NCBI GenBank assembly: GCA_963786395.1
Contig: CAWAZD010000010.1
Span: 124,001 to 188,000 of the forward strand
From: Fen-1301 sp963786395
GTDB lineage: Bacteria; Bacteroidota; Ignavibacteria; Ignavibacteriales; Ignavibacteriaceae
Direction of reading: 5' to 3'
Length of the DNA: 64,000 nt
In this document: positions 1 through 11,574 of the stretch, piece after piece
Layout of the letters: the number at the start of each line of letters is the position of its first letter
How positions within the stretch are numbered: the stretch's first letter is position 1
The notes under the pieces: generated by a model
Databases searched by the model: none
What the model was told of the DNA's origin: nothing
What the model saw: only the letters and a program-made list of their open reading frames with translations
Made by a program: the position numbers and the translations under genes

Positions 1-210
1 TAAGGACAAATTCATTTCCCTAAATATCGTAACAAGTTGAAAGTGGGAACACTGAATCGCCTTTCTTCAATATTCCTGCTACCATAAAGGCACAATAAAC
101 ACCGGCACCGGCAAAGTTAGCATGTGCCTGAGCGACTTATCCCTGACGAGAATTCAAAGAAAAGTAAATAAAACTTCCTTATTTTTATTCATGATAAAAT
201 TGGAATAAAG

Positions 211-3146
211 ATGAAACTATTTTCTTTCCCTATACTCATGATTCTTGTAGTTTTATTCACTACACCTCAACTACTTGCTCAGAAGAAAATCCCGCAGTTT
301 AATGATAATCTTATCAAATATGTAGATCCCTTTATCGGCACCGGAGGACACGGGCACACATATCCCGGAGCTACTGTTCCATTCGGAATGGTGCAGTTAA
401 GCCCTGATTCAAAGACTCACGGTTGGGACTGGTGCTCCGGCTACCACTATTCCGATTCAACAATATCAGGATTCAGCCACACACATCTTAGCGGAACAGG
501 TGCCGCGGATCTTGGCGATATTCTTTTTATGCCCTTCACCGGCAATATAAATAAAGATTCCACCTATGAATACAAATCACTATTCTCGCATCAGAAAGAA
601 TCCGCATCACCCGGGTATTACTCCGTTTTCCTTGAAGACTATAAAATACAAACCGAGTTTACAGTAACTGAAAGAACAGGATACCACAGGTACACATTTC
701 CTGCATCAGCGGAACAGCACGTTCTGATAGACCTGGTGCATGGAATATCCGACAGATACACATACTCAGAATTAAAAATAATTGATGATCATACAATTGA
801 AGGATTCAGACGATCAAAAGGATGGGCAAAAGACCATACTGTTTTTTTCTCCGCTGTGTTTTCAAAAGCATTCCCTAATGATGTCAGCAACTTTAAAGGC
901 AGGCAGAATAATCCTGCATTTTGATATTAAAGACAATTCACCGCTGGAAATTAAAGTCGGCATCTCACACACATCAATAGCAGGGGCAAAGGCGAACCGT
1001 CTTAAAGAAATACCCGGCTGGAACTTTGAACTGGTAAAAAAGAAAGCTGCGGCAGAATGGAATAAGTACCTTAATAAAATTCAGGTTGAAGGGGGAACCG
1101 ATAAACAAAAAAGAATATTCTACACATCCCTTTATCATACAATGGTAGTCCCCAATGTTCTAAACGATGTTGACGGAAGTTATATCGGCATGGACAGGAA
1201 GATCCATAAAACAAAAGGAGAGAACATGTACACAGTCTTCTCCCTGTGGGACACATTTCGAGCAGCCAATCCATTATATTCAATAATACTGCCCGGCAAA
1301 TACAAGGCGTTCGTACATTCGCTTATACAAAAATCTAAAGAAGCGGGCACACTGCCAGTGTGGGAACTCGCGTCAAACGAAACCTGGTGCATGATCGGCT
1401 CGCCCGCCATTCCTGTAATTGCCGACGCGGTAATGAAGGGATTCCTTTCACAATCAGAAATAAAGGATGCATGGAAACAGGTTAAAAAGACAGTAATGGA
1501 AGATACCCGCGATATGAACTTCTACAAAGAATATGGATTTATACCGGCGGATAAAGACCGGGAGTCTGTTTCTAAGACTCTTGAATATGCATACGCCGAC
1601 TGGTGCGCGGCACTGATAGCAAAGCAGGCTGGCGACAAACCTTCATACTTATCATTATTACAAAGGGCGCAGAATTATAAAAGTCTATACAGCCCTTCAG
1701 ATAAATTCTTCCGTCCCAGAAGCAATGGCAATTGGAAACCGTTCTTTGATCCCTACTCGGTAAGCGGTGATTTTACAGAAGCCAACGCGTGGCAGTATGC
1801 GTTCTTTGTCCCGCAGGATATTGACGGACTGGCGGAACTTTACGGCGGTAAAAAAGAACTGGCTGAAAGGATTGATTCACTCTTTATTGCTGCTTCAGTA
1901 TTAAACGGAATGGACCAGCCGGACATAACCGGACTGATCGGTCAATACGTGCATGGCAACGAACCCAGCCACCACATTGCGTATCTTTATGATTACTGCG
2001 GTCAGCAGTGGAAGGCGGCGGAGAAGGTAAGATACATTCTCGATAATTTTCATGATGATAAACCCGATGGCTTAATCGGTAATGAAGACTGCGGACAGAT
2101 GTCGGCATGGTATGTCTTAAGCGCCATGGGATTTTACTCCGTAGTTCCCGGATCTAACCAATACGCAATTGGCACTCCGCTGTTCAATAAAATTACAATC
2201 AAGAGTAAGAACGGAAGAAAATTCATAATTGAAGCGGATAATACATCACCCGGCAGCATCTATATTAAAAGTGCCGAACTAAATAACAAGCTGTATAATA
2301 AATCCTGGTTTGATCATAGTACAATAGTAAACGGCGGCGTATTAAAATTTAGAATGTCGCAGACCCCGAATAAAGAATGGGGGAGTGGAACTTCCGAATA
2401 TCCCGCAACAAGAATAGAAGGGGCAAAGCAAATGCCCGTACCCGTAATTCTATCGCCGGGCAGATCATTCTCTGACTCAGCAAAGATAGAGATACAGACA
2501 TTATCCGGCTCACCGGAAATTCATTACACATATGGATGGATCGGTTCCCGGTAAAAATTCAACTGTTTATACAAAGCCGTTTTACATCAGCAGTAACAAA
2601 ACGGAAATAAAAGCATACTGCAGCGCTGAAGGATTTATTGACAGCAAAATTGCTTCTGCTAACTACATCAAAGTACCCGGCGGTAGAAAAGCCGTATATC
2701 ATACCAAATATAGTAACATATACAATGCCGGCGGAGACAAAGGATTAATTGACGGCATAAGGGGCACGCTTAATTATAACACCGGAGAATGGCAGGGATT
2801 TGAATTTAACGATCTTGATGTAGTAATAGATTTAGGCAGCAGGCAGGACATACACACGCTGTCAGCGGGTTTTCTTCAGAACGTAAATGACTGGATACTA
2901 TTTCCCGAGCAGGTAGAATATTTAAGTTCAGCAGACGGAATAACATTCACATCTTTAGGTATAGTAAAGAATAAAATATCCTATGAAAGCAGTCAGCCGC
3001 AGCTGCAGGAATTCGCGCAGGAAGTAAAAATGATAAACAGCCGGTACATACAAGTAAAAGCAAAAAACGTTGGAGTGCTGCCTGCATGGCATTCCAGTGC
3101 CGGCGAAAAAGCTCTGATATTCATAGATGAAATAGAAATAAAGTAA
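211..3146 (+). CDS. GH92 family alpha-mannosidase-like secreted glycosidase, reading frame broken
   Basis: Secreted glycoside hydrolase of family GH92 (exo-acting, calcium-dependent alpha-mannosidases), expected to trim mannosyl chains outside the cytoplasm. An N-terminal signal peptide (about residues 1-24, ending LLAQ) is followed by the family's opening motif DPFIGTGGHGHTYPGA and by FSHTHLSG. The catalytic half contains SLWDTFRAANPL, GNEPSHH and GNEDCGQMSAWY, all GH92-like. The C-terminal piece looks like a chitobiase-type and F5/8-type (discoidin-like) appendage. The frame is interrupted twice: one frame runs 211-924, the second carries the protein from about 905 to 2540, the third from about 2532 to 3146 (the join restores HYT-DGSVPG). 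No T9SS sorting domain is visible. The family call is secure. Whether the breaks are real or sequence errors is not decidable here. Confidence 0.88.
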
Positions 3147-3262
3147 ATTAAATTACTTGTCATCTTTTCTAGCCCGGGCATTTAGAGGCAGTGTGAATAT
3201 TCTGAATTTATCATCTGGTTAAGAATTTCATATTTGAAATTTCTTTAATTTCAAATGATTTT

Positions 3263-3291
3263 ATGGATTCCCGCCTTCGCGGGAATGACAA
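3263..3291. repeat. Dispersed palindromic repeat (REP-like), copy 1
   Basis: A 29-bp unit with the core ATTCCCGCCTTCGCGGGAAT, a near-perfect inverted repeat followed by GACAA. The same unit occurs at 12766-12794 inside kgd, and variants occur at 51156-51186 and 51219-51242. It lies in the 207-bp gap between the GH92 locus and the convergent T9SS gene. That gap also carries fragments of a second hairpin family (CCCGGGCATTTA near 3172, CAGGCTCTTTATGCCTGGG near 3308). Confidence 0.8.
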
Positions 3292-3353
3292 TTTTAGTTT
3301 TTCACACAGGCTCTTTATGCCTGGGATCATTGAATATAAATATAAGTGTCCTC

Positions 3354-5874
3354 TCACTTCAATAAAATTAATTTCTTAGCCGAGCGGAAGTTTCCTTTAC
3401 CATTTGCATTAGTAACATTGATAGTGTATAGATAAACACCTGACGCTTTATTTGAAGCATTCCACATTACTTCATGATAACCTGCGTTCTGCGTTTCATT
3501 TACCAGAGATTCAACTTCCTGACCTATCAGGTTGTATATACTTATTCTTACATTACCAGCTTCCGGCAATCCATATTTTATCATTGTCGAGGGATTAAAT
3601 GGATTCGGATAATTCTGGGATAAACTAAACACAGTTGGTAATTTCCGGGCATCCTTTACATCAACCACTTCTGGTTTTAATTCTATTTTTAATTCGCTTA
3701 TTCCAGGATTCGTTAATGTATAGGAGCTGTCTTTTTTCATGTCAACATTTACAATTGTACCTGTCACATTATCCTTCAGGTAGAAGCTGCCATTCGGTAA
3801 TTTTGCATTATCCCAGGTAAATGTAAAAGGATAACCGCCATTCCCCGGCTGAAACTTTATTAACCATTTAATGCTGTCTTTCTCAGATGCCCTGTAGTCA
3901 TTCCATGAATCTTCTCCGGTCGGTAAATGCAGTCTAGCGTCAAATCCAATTGGTGCGGGTGGAAGAGGAACTTCACCTAATGCTGCGTCTATTCCATCAG
4001 TAGCTGCAGGTGACTGCCCAAATGAAAGTAATTGGAAATTAGTTCCGTTGTCCTTTATGTTTATATCTGCCTGCCAGACGGATTTGACCAATCCTGTTAA
4101 TGGAAATTTCCATACACCCCCGCCCCATATCCCTGTATATAGGTTCATTCCGTTGACCATAAAAGCATTAACATACAAATCAGGGAGACTTGTAGTCCAG
4201 TTTGAACCGTTGTCTGTGGAAAGAAAGAGACCATTATAAGTTCCTGCAAAAAGAATTGTTCCGAAAGCAGAAAGAGAATTAACTCCCTTGTTCAATAGAC
4301 CTGAGTTAGCCCAGCTTGCCCCATTGTCAGTAGAACAATAAAAGCCGCCGCTAATTCCTGCAAAAAGATTCGACCCGCATACAGCCAAAGAAAGAACATA
4401 CTCACCCTTTAATGATTGAATCCAACTCACACCGTTGTCAGTTGAAACGAAAACACCATCACCCCTTGTTCCTGCATAAATATTCGATCCTTTTACAGCT
4501 AAAGCCACAATATACTCATACCTTAGCACTGAATGAATCCAGTCTGGTACCGTTATTTGTAGAAAGAAAAACACCGTCATTAGTTCCCGCAAAAATATTC
4601 GAATCATTAACAGCAATAGATGTAACATAATAATCCTTAAGTCCTGATTGAACCCATACAGCGCCGTTGTTAGTAGAAATAAATATGCTGCCTAAAGTTC
4701 CCGCAAATAAATTTGTACCGCTAACCGCAAGGGACATTATACACAAGTAGTTATTCAGCCCGGAATTAACAGGTTCCCAGCTTGTACCGTTGTCTGTGGA
4801 AAGATAAATACCTGCTCCATTAGTGCCGGCAAATATATTCTTCCCTTTGGAACAAATAGACAAGACAATTGAATTTGTTAGCCCTGAATTTACCTGATTC
4901 CAGCTAAAACCGTCAGCTGAAAGAAAAACACCATCATTTGTTGCTGCTAATAGATAATCACCGCTGATAACAAAAGACCAGACAACTGAACTTGTTAGAC
5001 CGGTAGTGATTTCAGACCAGCTTGAGCCATTGTCAGTGGAAAGAAAGGCCCCGACCCCGGTTCCGGCAAAGAGATTATTATCGCTTATAGCAAAAGAATA
5101 AACATAATCACCATCAAGACCAGAATGCGTCCAACTGATCCCGTAGTCAGTGGAAACGTAAACACCATCTAATGTTCCCGCATAAAGATTTGTCCCCAGG
5201 TAGGTAAGGGACAGTATAGTGAAATTCCACAACCCAGTATTTACCTGAGCCCAGCTTGCTCCATTGTCAGTTAAAGAGATAGACCCCGTCATCATAAGTT
5301 CCAGCAAAGATTTTTGTGCCTATTGCTGTAAGAGATACAACCGCCGATTTTGGCAGACCTGAGTTTACCTGTGTCCAGCTTGTCCCATTGTTAGTGGATA
5401 GAGAGATGCCGTCATACCAGGTACCAACAAAGATGTTAATTCCGCTTGAGGCAAGAGAATAACCCCCGCTTGTTTCCAGTACACTTTTCCAGCTTACCCC
5501 GTTGTTAGTGGATAAACTTACGCCCCAGCCTGTGCCGGCAAAGATATTAGTTCCGGCTGTCCCATTGGGACTAGCAAGTAATGATATTACCATCTTGTTT
5601 GTTAGACCTGTGTTAACTGTTGTCCATCTTGTCCCGTTGTTTGTAGAAAGAAAGATACCGCCGCCCGGACTTCCTGCAAAGATATTCGTTCCGCCTGCCG
5701 CGTTAGGGCACACGGCAAGTGTCTGAACAGTACCACCGGTTGGTCCATTTGTTTGTACCCACTGAGCTTGCGATATTCCATTATAAAAGAATATTGTAAT
5801 AGCGGAAGAATAAATAAGTACTTATGAAATGATATATTTTTTAGGATAATGCTCGAAATTGATTTACAATTCAT
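3354..5874 (-). CDS. T9SS-exported BNR/Ycf48-like beta-propeller repeat protein, reading frame broken
   Basis: Secreted or surface protein made of about a dozen and a half roughly 40-45-residue repeats of the form FAGT-GVFLSTDNGTSW-VNSGL, which resemble BNR/sortilin or Ycf48-type beta-propeller blades. It ends in a T9SS type A sorting domain (QNYPNPFNPSTMIKYGLPE, final residues KKLILLK). A signal-peptide-like start is encoded near 5874-5770 (FHKYLFIL, then AITIFFYNGISQAQ). At least three frame breaks are visible, near 5810, 5290 and 4545. At 5290 and 4545 removal of one base restores the repeat consensus (NNGTSW, YLSTDNGASW), so single-base insertions are the simplest explanation. Frame pieces: 5713-5267, 5307-4516, 4628-3354. 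The function is unknown; such propellers are usually structural or binding modules. A short non-repeat domain sits between blades and sorting domain. Confidence 0.82.
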
Positions 5875-6192
5875 TTAACATCCCGGGATATTTGTAGAAC
5901 TTTAACCTAAAAGTAATCAATAAAAGAAAAAGATTAATTATATATATATGCATTATGAACTTATGCTAATTCTAAATAGGGTTCGTTACATCGGGGCAGT
6001 TTTTTTTTCTTTCTTAATTTTCTCTTCCTTCCAATCTTTTTTTATTAGATTTTCTTAACTCATGGTTCTTGATCCTTTATAATCTATCGAAACCCGCAAA
6101 ACTGAAGTTCCTTGCAATTCCTTCCAGGAATGAGGCAATAGAATAAGCTTTAGAATTATTTTGGCTCATATAGATTATCCTTAAAAAAAGTA

Positions 6193-6468
6193 GGGCTCTA
6201 TTAATATAACAGGCAGATTTCGATTTTTGATCACTTTAGGATTTATGATCAAAAACGGGAATTGGCGCGTACGATCAATAGAGTGGGCAAAAGGTAAAAT
6301 TACCATGAAAAATTCTCCTTTTATTTTGTGGCAATAAGTCTTACCAAGGTCTTACCGAGGTCTTACCTGAATGGAGGGAAAAAAGTCAAATAAATTAGAG
6401 TAAATTTCAAGATTTTTTTAATCGAAGGTGATCAAAAATCAAATTCTGCCTGTTATATCATTAGAGGG
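6193..6468. mobile_element. MITE-like element with about 41-bp terminal inverted repeats
   Basis: The 740-bp gap 5875-6615 holds no convincing gene. It contains two arms that are inverted copies of each other: 6193-6234 and 6428-6468. They are identical over ATATAACAGGCAG and GATTTTTGATCAC, with a few mismatches between. The 190 bp inside has no long ORF and includes three close direct repeats of GTCTTACC (6338-6368). Size (276 bp), AT-rich termini and lack of coding capacity fit a non-autonomous miniature inverted-repeat element. No target-site duplication could be fixed with certainty. Confidence 0.6.
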
Positions 6469-6615
6469 TGTTCCTTCATTTAAGGAAAACATGTATAAAA
6501 ATGCTCATTTTAATAAATATTTCAGGAGTCAAGATCATGGACATGACCAATTTATTATTGGAGCCGATAAACAATAATAATTCTACAAACTAAATAGCGG
6601 GGAGGAATGTACTAA

Positions 6616-7189
6616 TCATTTAATCCCTTTCCTTGAAATTTGCTGCATGCATTTTTCAACCCTTGACTCCCGGGTTTTGGATTGTTTGGGTGAAGAAAAA
6701 TAAAAAATGTATGCTCTTTGCCGTCCCGGCGTCAATGCTTCAAAAGCAGTTTTCAAGGCAGGGATTTCATCTAATTTATTTTGAAATTCTTCAGGAATTA
6801 TGAATTCTGTATTCTTTTTGAAATTCACTTCCAAACCGGCTTTTTCAACTTCAATGGCTTCATAAATATAGGCTTTCAAGATGGTTTCCATCTCAACTAT
6901 TTCTCGAACATTGGTGAACCGAATCTGACGCCCCGCCTGTACATTCTCCGTTTGTTGGATTAGAATACCATCGGCATCCTTTAACAAGGCACCTTTGAAA
7001 AACAAGAAGCGCACAGTATTCTTTAAATCCATGTATTAAAACTATGTTGCTTTTCTGAAACGTGTAACAGGGACACCCCCACTTCAATTCTTCGGTCAGC
7101 TGACAGTCAAGAATGATCATTCTCAATTTCTCAAATTCTTCCTGCCACTTTTTGGCTTTACTTAAAAATTCATCAACCTTAGGATTCAT
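6616..7189 (-). CDS. YdeI/OmpD-associated family protein (DUF1801-like), one frameshift
   Basis: Small cytoplasmic protein of the YdeI family, whose molecular role is not well defined. The N-terminal part (7189 down to about 7010) has the DUF1801-like pattern ELKWGCPCYTFQKSNIVLIHGFKEYCALLF. The rest (about 7010 to 6616) has FFKGALLKDADG, then the typical C-terminal ALTPGRQRAYIFYFSSPKQSKTRESRVEKC. The two halves are in different frames joined near 7005, so about 190 residues are expected, normal for the family. The ATG at 7189 overlaps the TGA of the upstream T9SS gene (ATGA), suggesting translational coupling. The frame break may be a sequence error. Confidence 0.8.
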
Positions 7190-8621
7190 ATCATGCCTTT
7201 TACTTTATTAGTATCATCTTCTTTGAAGCGGTAAATTCATTCCTGCCGTTTGTTGAGACAGCATTAAATTCTATAGAAGTATATTCCGCTTGCAAGCCCC
7301 GAAGCATTAAAATTTATTTCGTGTTCTCCTGCCTCCTGATTTCCACTGAAAAGCTCATATACTTTTTCTCCTATTGCATCATAGACATCCAGTTTTATTG
7401 TACTATTATAAGAAAGCGTATAGCTGATTTTTGTGCTCGGGTTGAAAGGATTAGGATAATTTTGCCGGAGATTAAATGTATTTATTGCAACCCTATTGTC
7501 ATTTATTCCGGTAGAAACAAATTGAAATAGTACAACAGCACCAAAGTAAGAAAATTGGAGATTGCCAACATTTAACCGGAGTGTCCCCTGAGAATATATC
7601 CATTGATTTGACTTCCAGGAAAAATATTCCGTTTTAGTAGCCGTTACCGCTGATGTCATATGTATATGTTTGTTTGTCATGGTTTACCCATGAGTTATTC
7701 GTCCAGCTTCTGTCAAGACGCATAAGAATGTTGTTTGCGTTTTCGTAAGCGAGTGAGTCCCACGATTTATTTACCCACCCATTATTCTTCCCTGATTCTT
7801 TTAGTTGAAGAACCAGATTATTATTGGCATCATAGGTATTGGTTATCCGGCTATAATTAACCCATGATATGTCTGCCCAGTTTTCTTCACTTAATGTCAA
7901 TACGTTATTAGAATTATCATAAGTTTCAACCAAATTGGTATAATTAACCCAGGCATTATTAAGCCAGAGCTGATCTATCGAAGTAAGCAAATTATGATTA
8001 TTGTCAAAGGTATTAGTTGATTTATCAGCCGCCACCCATGTATTGATAGTCCAGTTTTCATTTAATATCGTTACCGGATTCCCATTAACATCATAAGTAT
8101 AAGTGCCTCTGTAGGCATTTGTCCATGTGCTGTTTTCCCAGTATTCATTCAGCCAGGTAAGAAGATTATTGTTATTATCAAATGTAGAAGTATACCTGTA
8201 GAAATTTACCCAGGCATTATTCGTCCAATTTACCAAAACATCTGAAATAAGATTTCCGCTAATATCATAAGTATAGGTATTCAAAGAATTATTAACCCAT
8301 GCACCGTTAGTCCAATTTTCAGATAAGTTTGAAAGCAAATTACTGTTATTGTCATAAGTAAATGTATTTCTGTTGTTGTTAACCCAGGAGTTATTTGAAT
8401 AAACTTGTATTAGCTGAGTTAGCTGGTTCCCCTTATTATCGTATGTGTAGGAATATTTCAGACTGGTATCAACAATTGCCTGTGAGGGGAAAAAAGTATT
8501 AATATTCAGGGATTTGTAGGGATTATGATATTTAATTTCGGGTAAAGGTGGGCTTATTATTTTGCGCGTAACTTATATTTAACAATAAACTAAAAATAAA
8601 GATCTGTAAAAAAGTCTTCAT
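7186..8621 (-). CDS. T9SS-exported protein with nine or so 29-residue YD-like repeats, reading frame broken
   Basis: Secreted repeat protein. The ATG at 8621 opens a clean signal peptide (MKTFLQIFIFSLLLNISYAQ). Then come about nine 29-residue repeats of the form W-NN-WVN-TYTYD-NGNLL---EN, rich in Trp, Asn and Tyr, spaced regularly from about 8470 to 7650; they resemble YD/RHS-type or surface adhesin repeats. The C-terminus is a T9SS sorting domain (QNYPNPFNPSTKISYTL) that, after a frame correction near 7275, continues to EFTASKKMILIK and stops at 7186. Frame breaks are inferred near 8545, 7645 and 7275. Main open pieces are 8338-7634 and 7680-7264; the frame is open upstream of 8338 as well. 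Ligand unknown. Confidence 0.75.
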
Positions 8622-8780
8622 CAATAACTCCAATTTTATTAATAGTTATTTATTGATTTAAAACATAATACAGAGTGTTAATTAACACGGATGAAAGCAG
8701 TGGGTATTGGGTTCCCAATGATCATATAAACAAAACATCATCATCTGCAAGGGAAAGTTTTATTTTACTTTGGTAATTCA

Positions 8781-11390
8781 TCATAAAGCATTTTTAATTG
8801 TATTAAATTCTATTTCTAATTCTTTACATGCCTGTAAGCAAACGTGTTCGAGCTGCAAAACCATTTCGGTTATTCCATCTGATTGCTGCAGGGTAACAAC
8901 CTGCCCCGGTTTATCATACAAGCGGGAATTTTCCTGAATCCTTTTTGCTATGTTCCCGAAATCAGCGCTGATTCCCACTATTGAAAAAGAAGGAATCATT
9001 TTATGTGCTGCTGTGTATAATGAATTCCAATCTTTATCTTTTAAACCTTGTTTCATTACATTAATTAAAGGCGGGGTTTGTTCCAGATAAAGTGAGATCA
9101 TTTCCATGATCAGTTGTGGATTAGATTTGGTCCGGTGGATTAAATCGTCTAAGTTGGTGTATTTAACATTCATGTTATCTTCTGCCATATGCTCATCAGG
9201 TTCTGTAATAACAGAGGTCTTTTTCACTAATCCAACTATTTTACTGTACAACAATCTTTCATCAACAGGCTTTGCAATGTAATCATTCATACCAACAGCT
9301 TTGCATTTTGCCAGATCAACGGTTGTAACATCAGCGGTTAAAGCAATGATGGGTATTTTGGAATTCAATTTGTTACGGATGTATTCTGTGGCTTCAAATC
9401 CGTTCATTTCGGGCATCTGCAAGTCCATTAAAATAATATCATAACGATTTTGCCTGGAGTTTTTCAATGGCAATTTTCCCATTAGACGCAATGTCCCTTT
9501 CAAATCCAAAATCATCCAGAAGGGTTTTCATCAATAATTGATTCAATGCAATATCTTCAACAACCAATACTTTGATGTTGGTAATTTCATTATCCAGTTC
9601 GATCAGTTCAATTACTGAATTCGGCCTCTGCCTTTGTTTTCTGAAAACTCAAAGTAAAACTGAAAGTAGATCCCACATCAATTTTACTTTTAACACTTAT
9701 GGTTCCACCTTGTGTTTCGACTAATTGTTTAACAATAGCAAGTCCTAAACCTGTTCCACCATATAATCTTGAAGTACCGCTGGAAGCTTGTTGAAAGTTT
9801 TCGAAAATCTTTTCAATTTTATTTTCTGGTATACCAATTCCGGTATCGGCAACAGCAAATTCAATGGTTACGTTATCCTCATCCTCTTCAAGCAAACGAA
9901 CACTTACTGTAATTTTTCCCTTTGTGGTAAACTTTACGGCATTACTTACAAGATTTAAGATAATCTGATGCAAACGTACCGGGTCGCCAACCAAAACTTC
10001 AGGAATATTATTATCATATTCTTTGATCAGCTCTAAATTCTTTTCCTGGATCTTGGTTTCAAACAAATGAAGCATGGCAGAAATAGATAAGGCCATTTTA
10101 AATGGTGTTTGTTCAAATACCATTTTCCCTGCATCTACTTTTGCCAGATCAAGGATATCATTAATCAGAACGATTAATGCATCACCACTCATTTTGATGG
10201 CGGTCAAATATTCTTTTTGTTTAGCCGACAAATCAGTTTTCAACAACACTTTTGTAAATCCGATAATCGCATTCATTGGAGTGCGGATTTCATGACTCAT
10301 ATTGGATAAAAATTGCTGTTTTGCTTTCACGGCATTTTCTGCGATCCGTGTGGCATTTTCGGCTTTGATTTTGGCTTCTTCTGCAATTCCTGTTGCCAGC
10401 TCTGCAAATACCATTGCTTCAGTAAGTTCGGTTGCAATTCTTTTTTGTTCCGTAACATCTCTTGCAACAATCACAACACCCAATACATTTCCCCGATCAT
10501 CTTTATAAACCGATCCATTGAATAATACATCTGTCAAGTTTGCCATCTTTATGACGAAGTGTAAGAGGAGAATCGGCAACATGATCCATTTGCAAATACA
10601 TCCTGATAAACTTCACGTGCTTTTTGTGGTTCTGTGAAATAATCAAAGAAGTCGGTTCCTGTTAATTTTTCACGTGTTATTCCTGTAATATTTACTAGTT
10701 GCCTCATTCATATCAGTAATCTTACCTTCGGTATTAATGGTAACTAACGGATCAAGACTTGCTTCAATAAGACTGAGTGAATATTGTGAAGCTGATTTTA
10801 AAGAATTGCTGATTGCTTCCAGTTCAATATTCGCGATTTCCCGTTTTTCTTTCTCCCTGAGTTTGAAACACAAGTTCTTTGTCGGCAATGACTAATTCTG
10901 CTGCCGTTTTTCTTTTTCTTCTTTTGAAAAACAAGTTCTTTATTGGCAATGATTAATTCTGCTGCTCGTTTTTCTTTTTCTTCATTTTGAAAAGCAAGTT
11001 CTTTGTTGGCAATGATTAATTCTGCTGCCCGTTTTTCTTTTTCTTCGTTTTGAAAGACCAGTTCTTTATTGGCAATGATTAACTCTGCTGCACGTTTTTC
11101 TTTTTCTTCGTTTTGAAAAACAAGTTCTTTATTGGCAATGATTAATTCTGCTGCCCGTTTTTCTTTCTCTTCGTTTTGAAAGACAAGTTCTTTGTTGGCA
11201 ATGATTAACTCTGCTGCCCGTTTTTCTTTCTCTTCATTTTGAAAGAGAAGTTCTTTATTGGCAATGATTAATTCTGCTGCACGTTTTTCTTTCTCTTCAT
11301 TTTGAAAGACAAGTTCTTTATTGGCTGCACTAATTCGGCTTCTATCAAACTTCTTGAGCTTTGAGATTCCTGTGATTTTGTTGTTTCCAT
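8781..11390 (-). CDS. Hybrid sensor histidine kinase (coiled coil-PAS-PAS-HisKA-HATPase-REC-Hpt), reading frame broken
   Basis: Cytosolic hybrid kinase read from an ATG at 11390. Order: short N-terminus; about eight 21-residue heptad-type repeats (KEKRAAELIIANKELVFQNEE); PAS domain (about 10880-10670); second PAS ending in VIVARDVTEQKR; HisKA with FLSNMSHEIRTPMNAIIGFTK (phospho-His); HATPase_c with NLVSNAVKF, DTGIGIPENK and GGTGLGLAIVK; receiver domain starting VLVVEDIALNQ with phospho-acceptor in IILMDLQMPEMNG; and an Hpt domain with the phospho-His in AAHKMIPSF. Open pieces: 10888-10670, 10582-9608, 9515-8781. Frame breaks lie near 11325, 10905, 10680, 10590, 9600 and 9470. No transmembrane segment and no DNA-binding partner next to it, so it probably feeds a phosphorelay elsewhere. 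Confidence 0.85.
10872..11340 (-). repeat. 63-bp tandem repeat (eight copies) encoding a coiled coil
   Basis: Copies begin at about 63-bp spacing (positions of GTTCTTT at 10998, 11061, 11124, 11187, 11250 and 11313; two further copies at 10935 and 10874). Copies are near identical, and on the minus strand each encodes the 21-residue unit KEKRAAELIIANKELVFQNEE, three heptads. The copy between 10874 and 10935 is 61 bp, so it breaks the frame. Confidence 0.92.
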
Positions 11391-11574
11391 TTTATTGCTT
11401 TATAACACTGCGATTGCTTACTATGTATTTGATGTATAACTTCATCCGGTTCTGTAGTGACGATGATTCTGAAGTGTTGAATAAATTGCCGCTTTTAAAT
11501 TATCTTTGTACTACCGCTCAATTCCAATATAACATATAAATGATGCACACATGTGATTTGACACGCATTTGAAA

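Noticed and set aside
1..141. Minus-strand open frame reading AHANFAGAGVYCAFMVAG-like text
   Set aside because: Protein-like but under 50 codons, cut by the window edge and with no recognisable family; not supported as a gene.
3635..5726. Several plus-strand ORFs opposite the BNR-repeat protein (e.g. 3635-3820, 4412-4630, 5502-5726)
   Set aside because: They recur with the repeat periodicity on the opposite strand, have no ribosome site and are shadows of the repeat gene.
10872..11340. Regular 63-bp repeats that could suggest a CRISPR array
   Set aside because: Units are contiguous without unique spacers and encode an in-frame coiled coil of a kinase.
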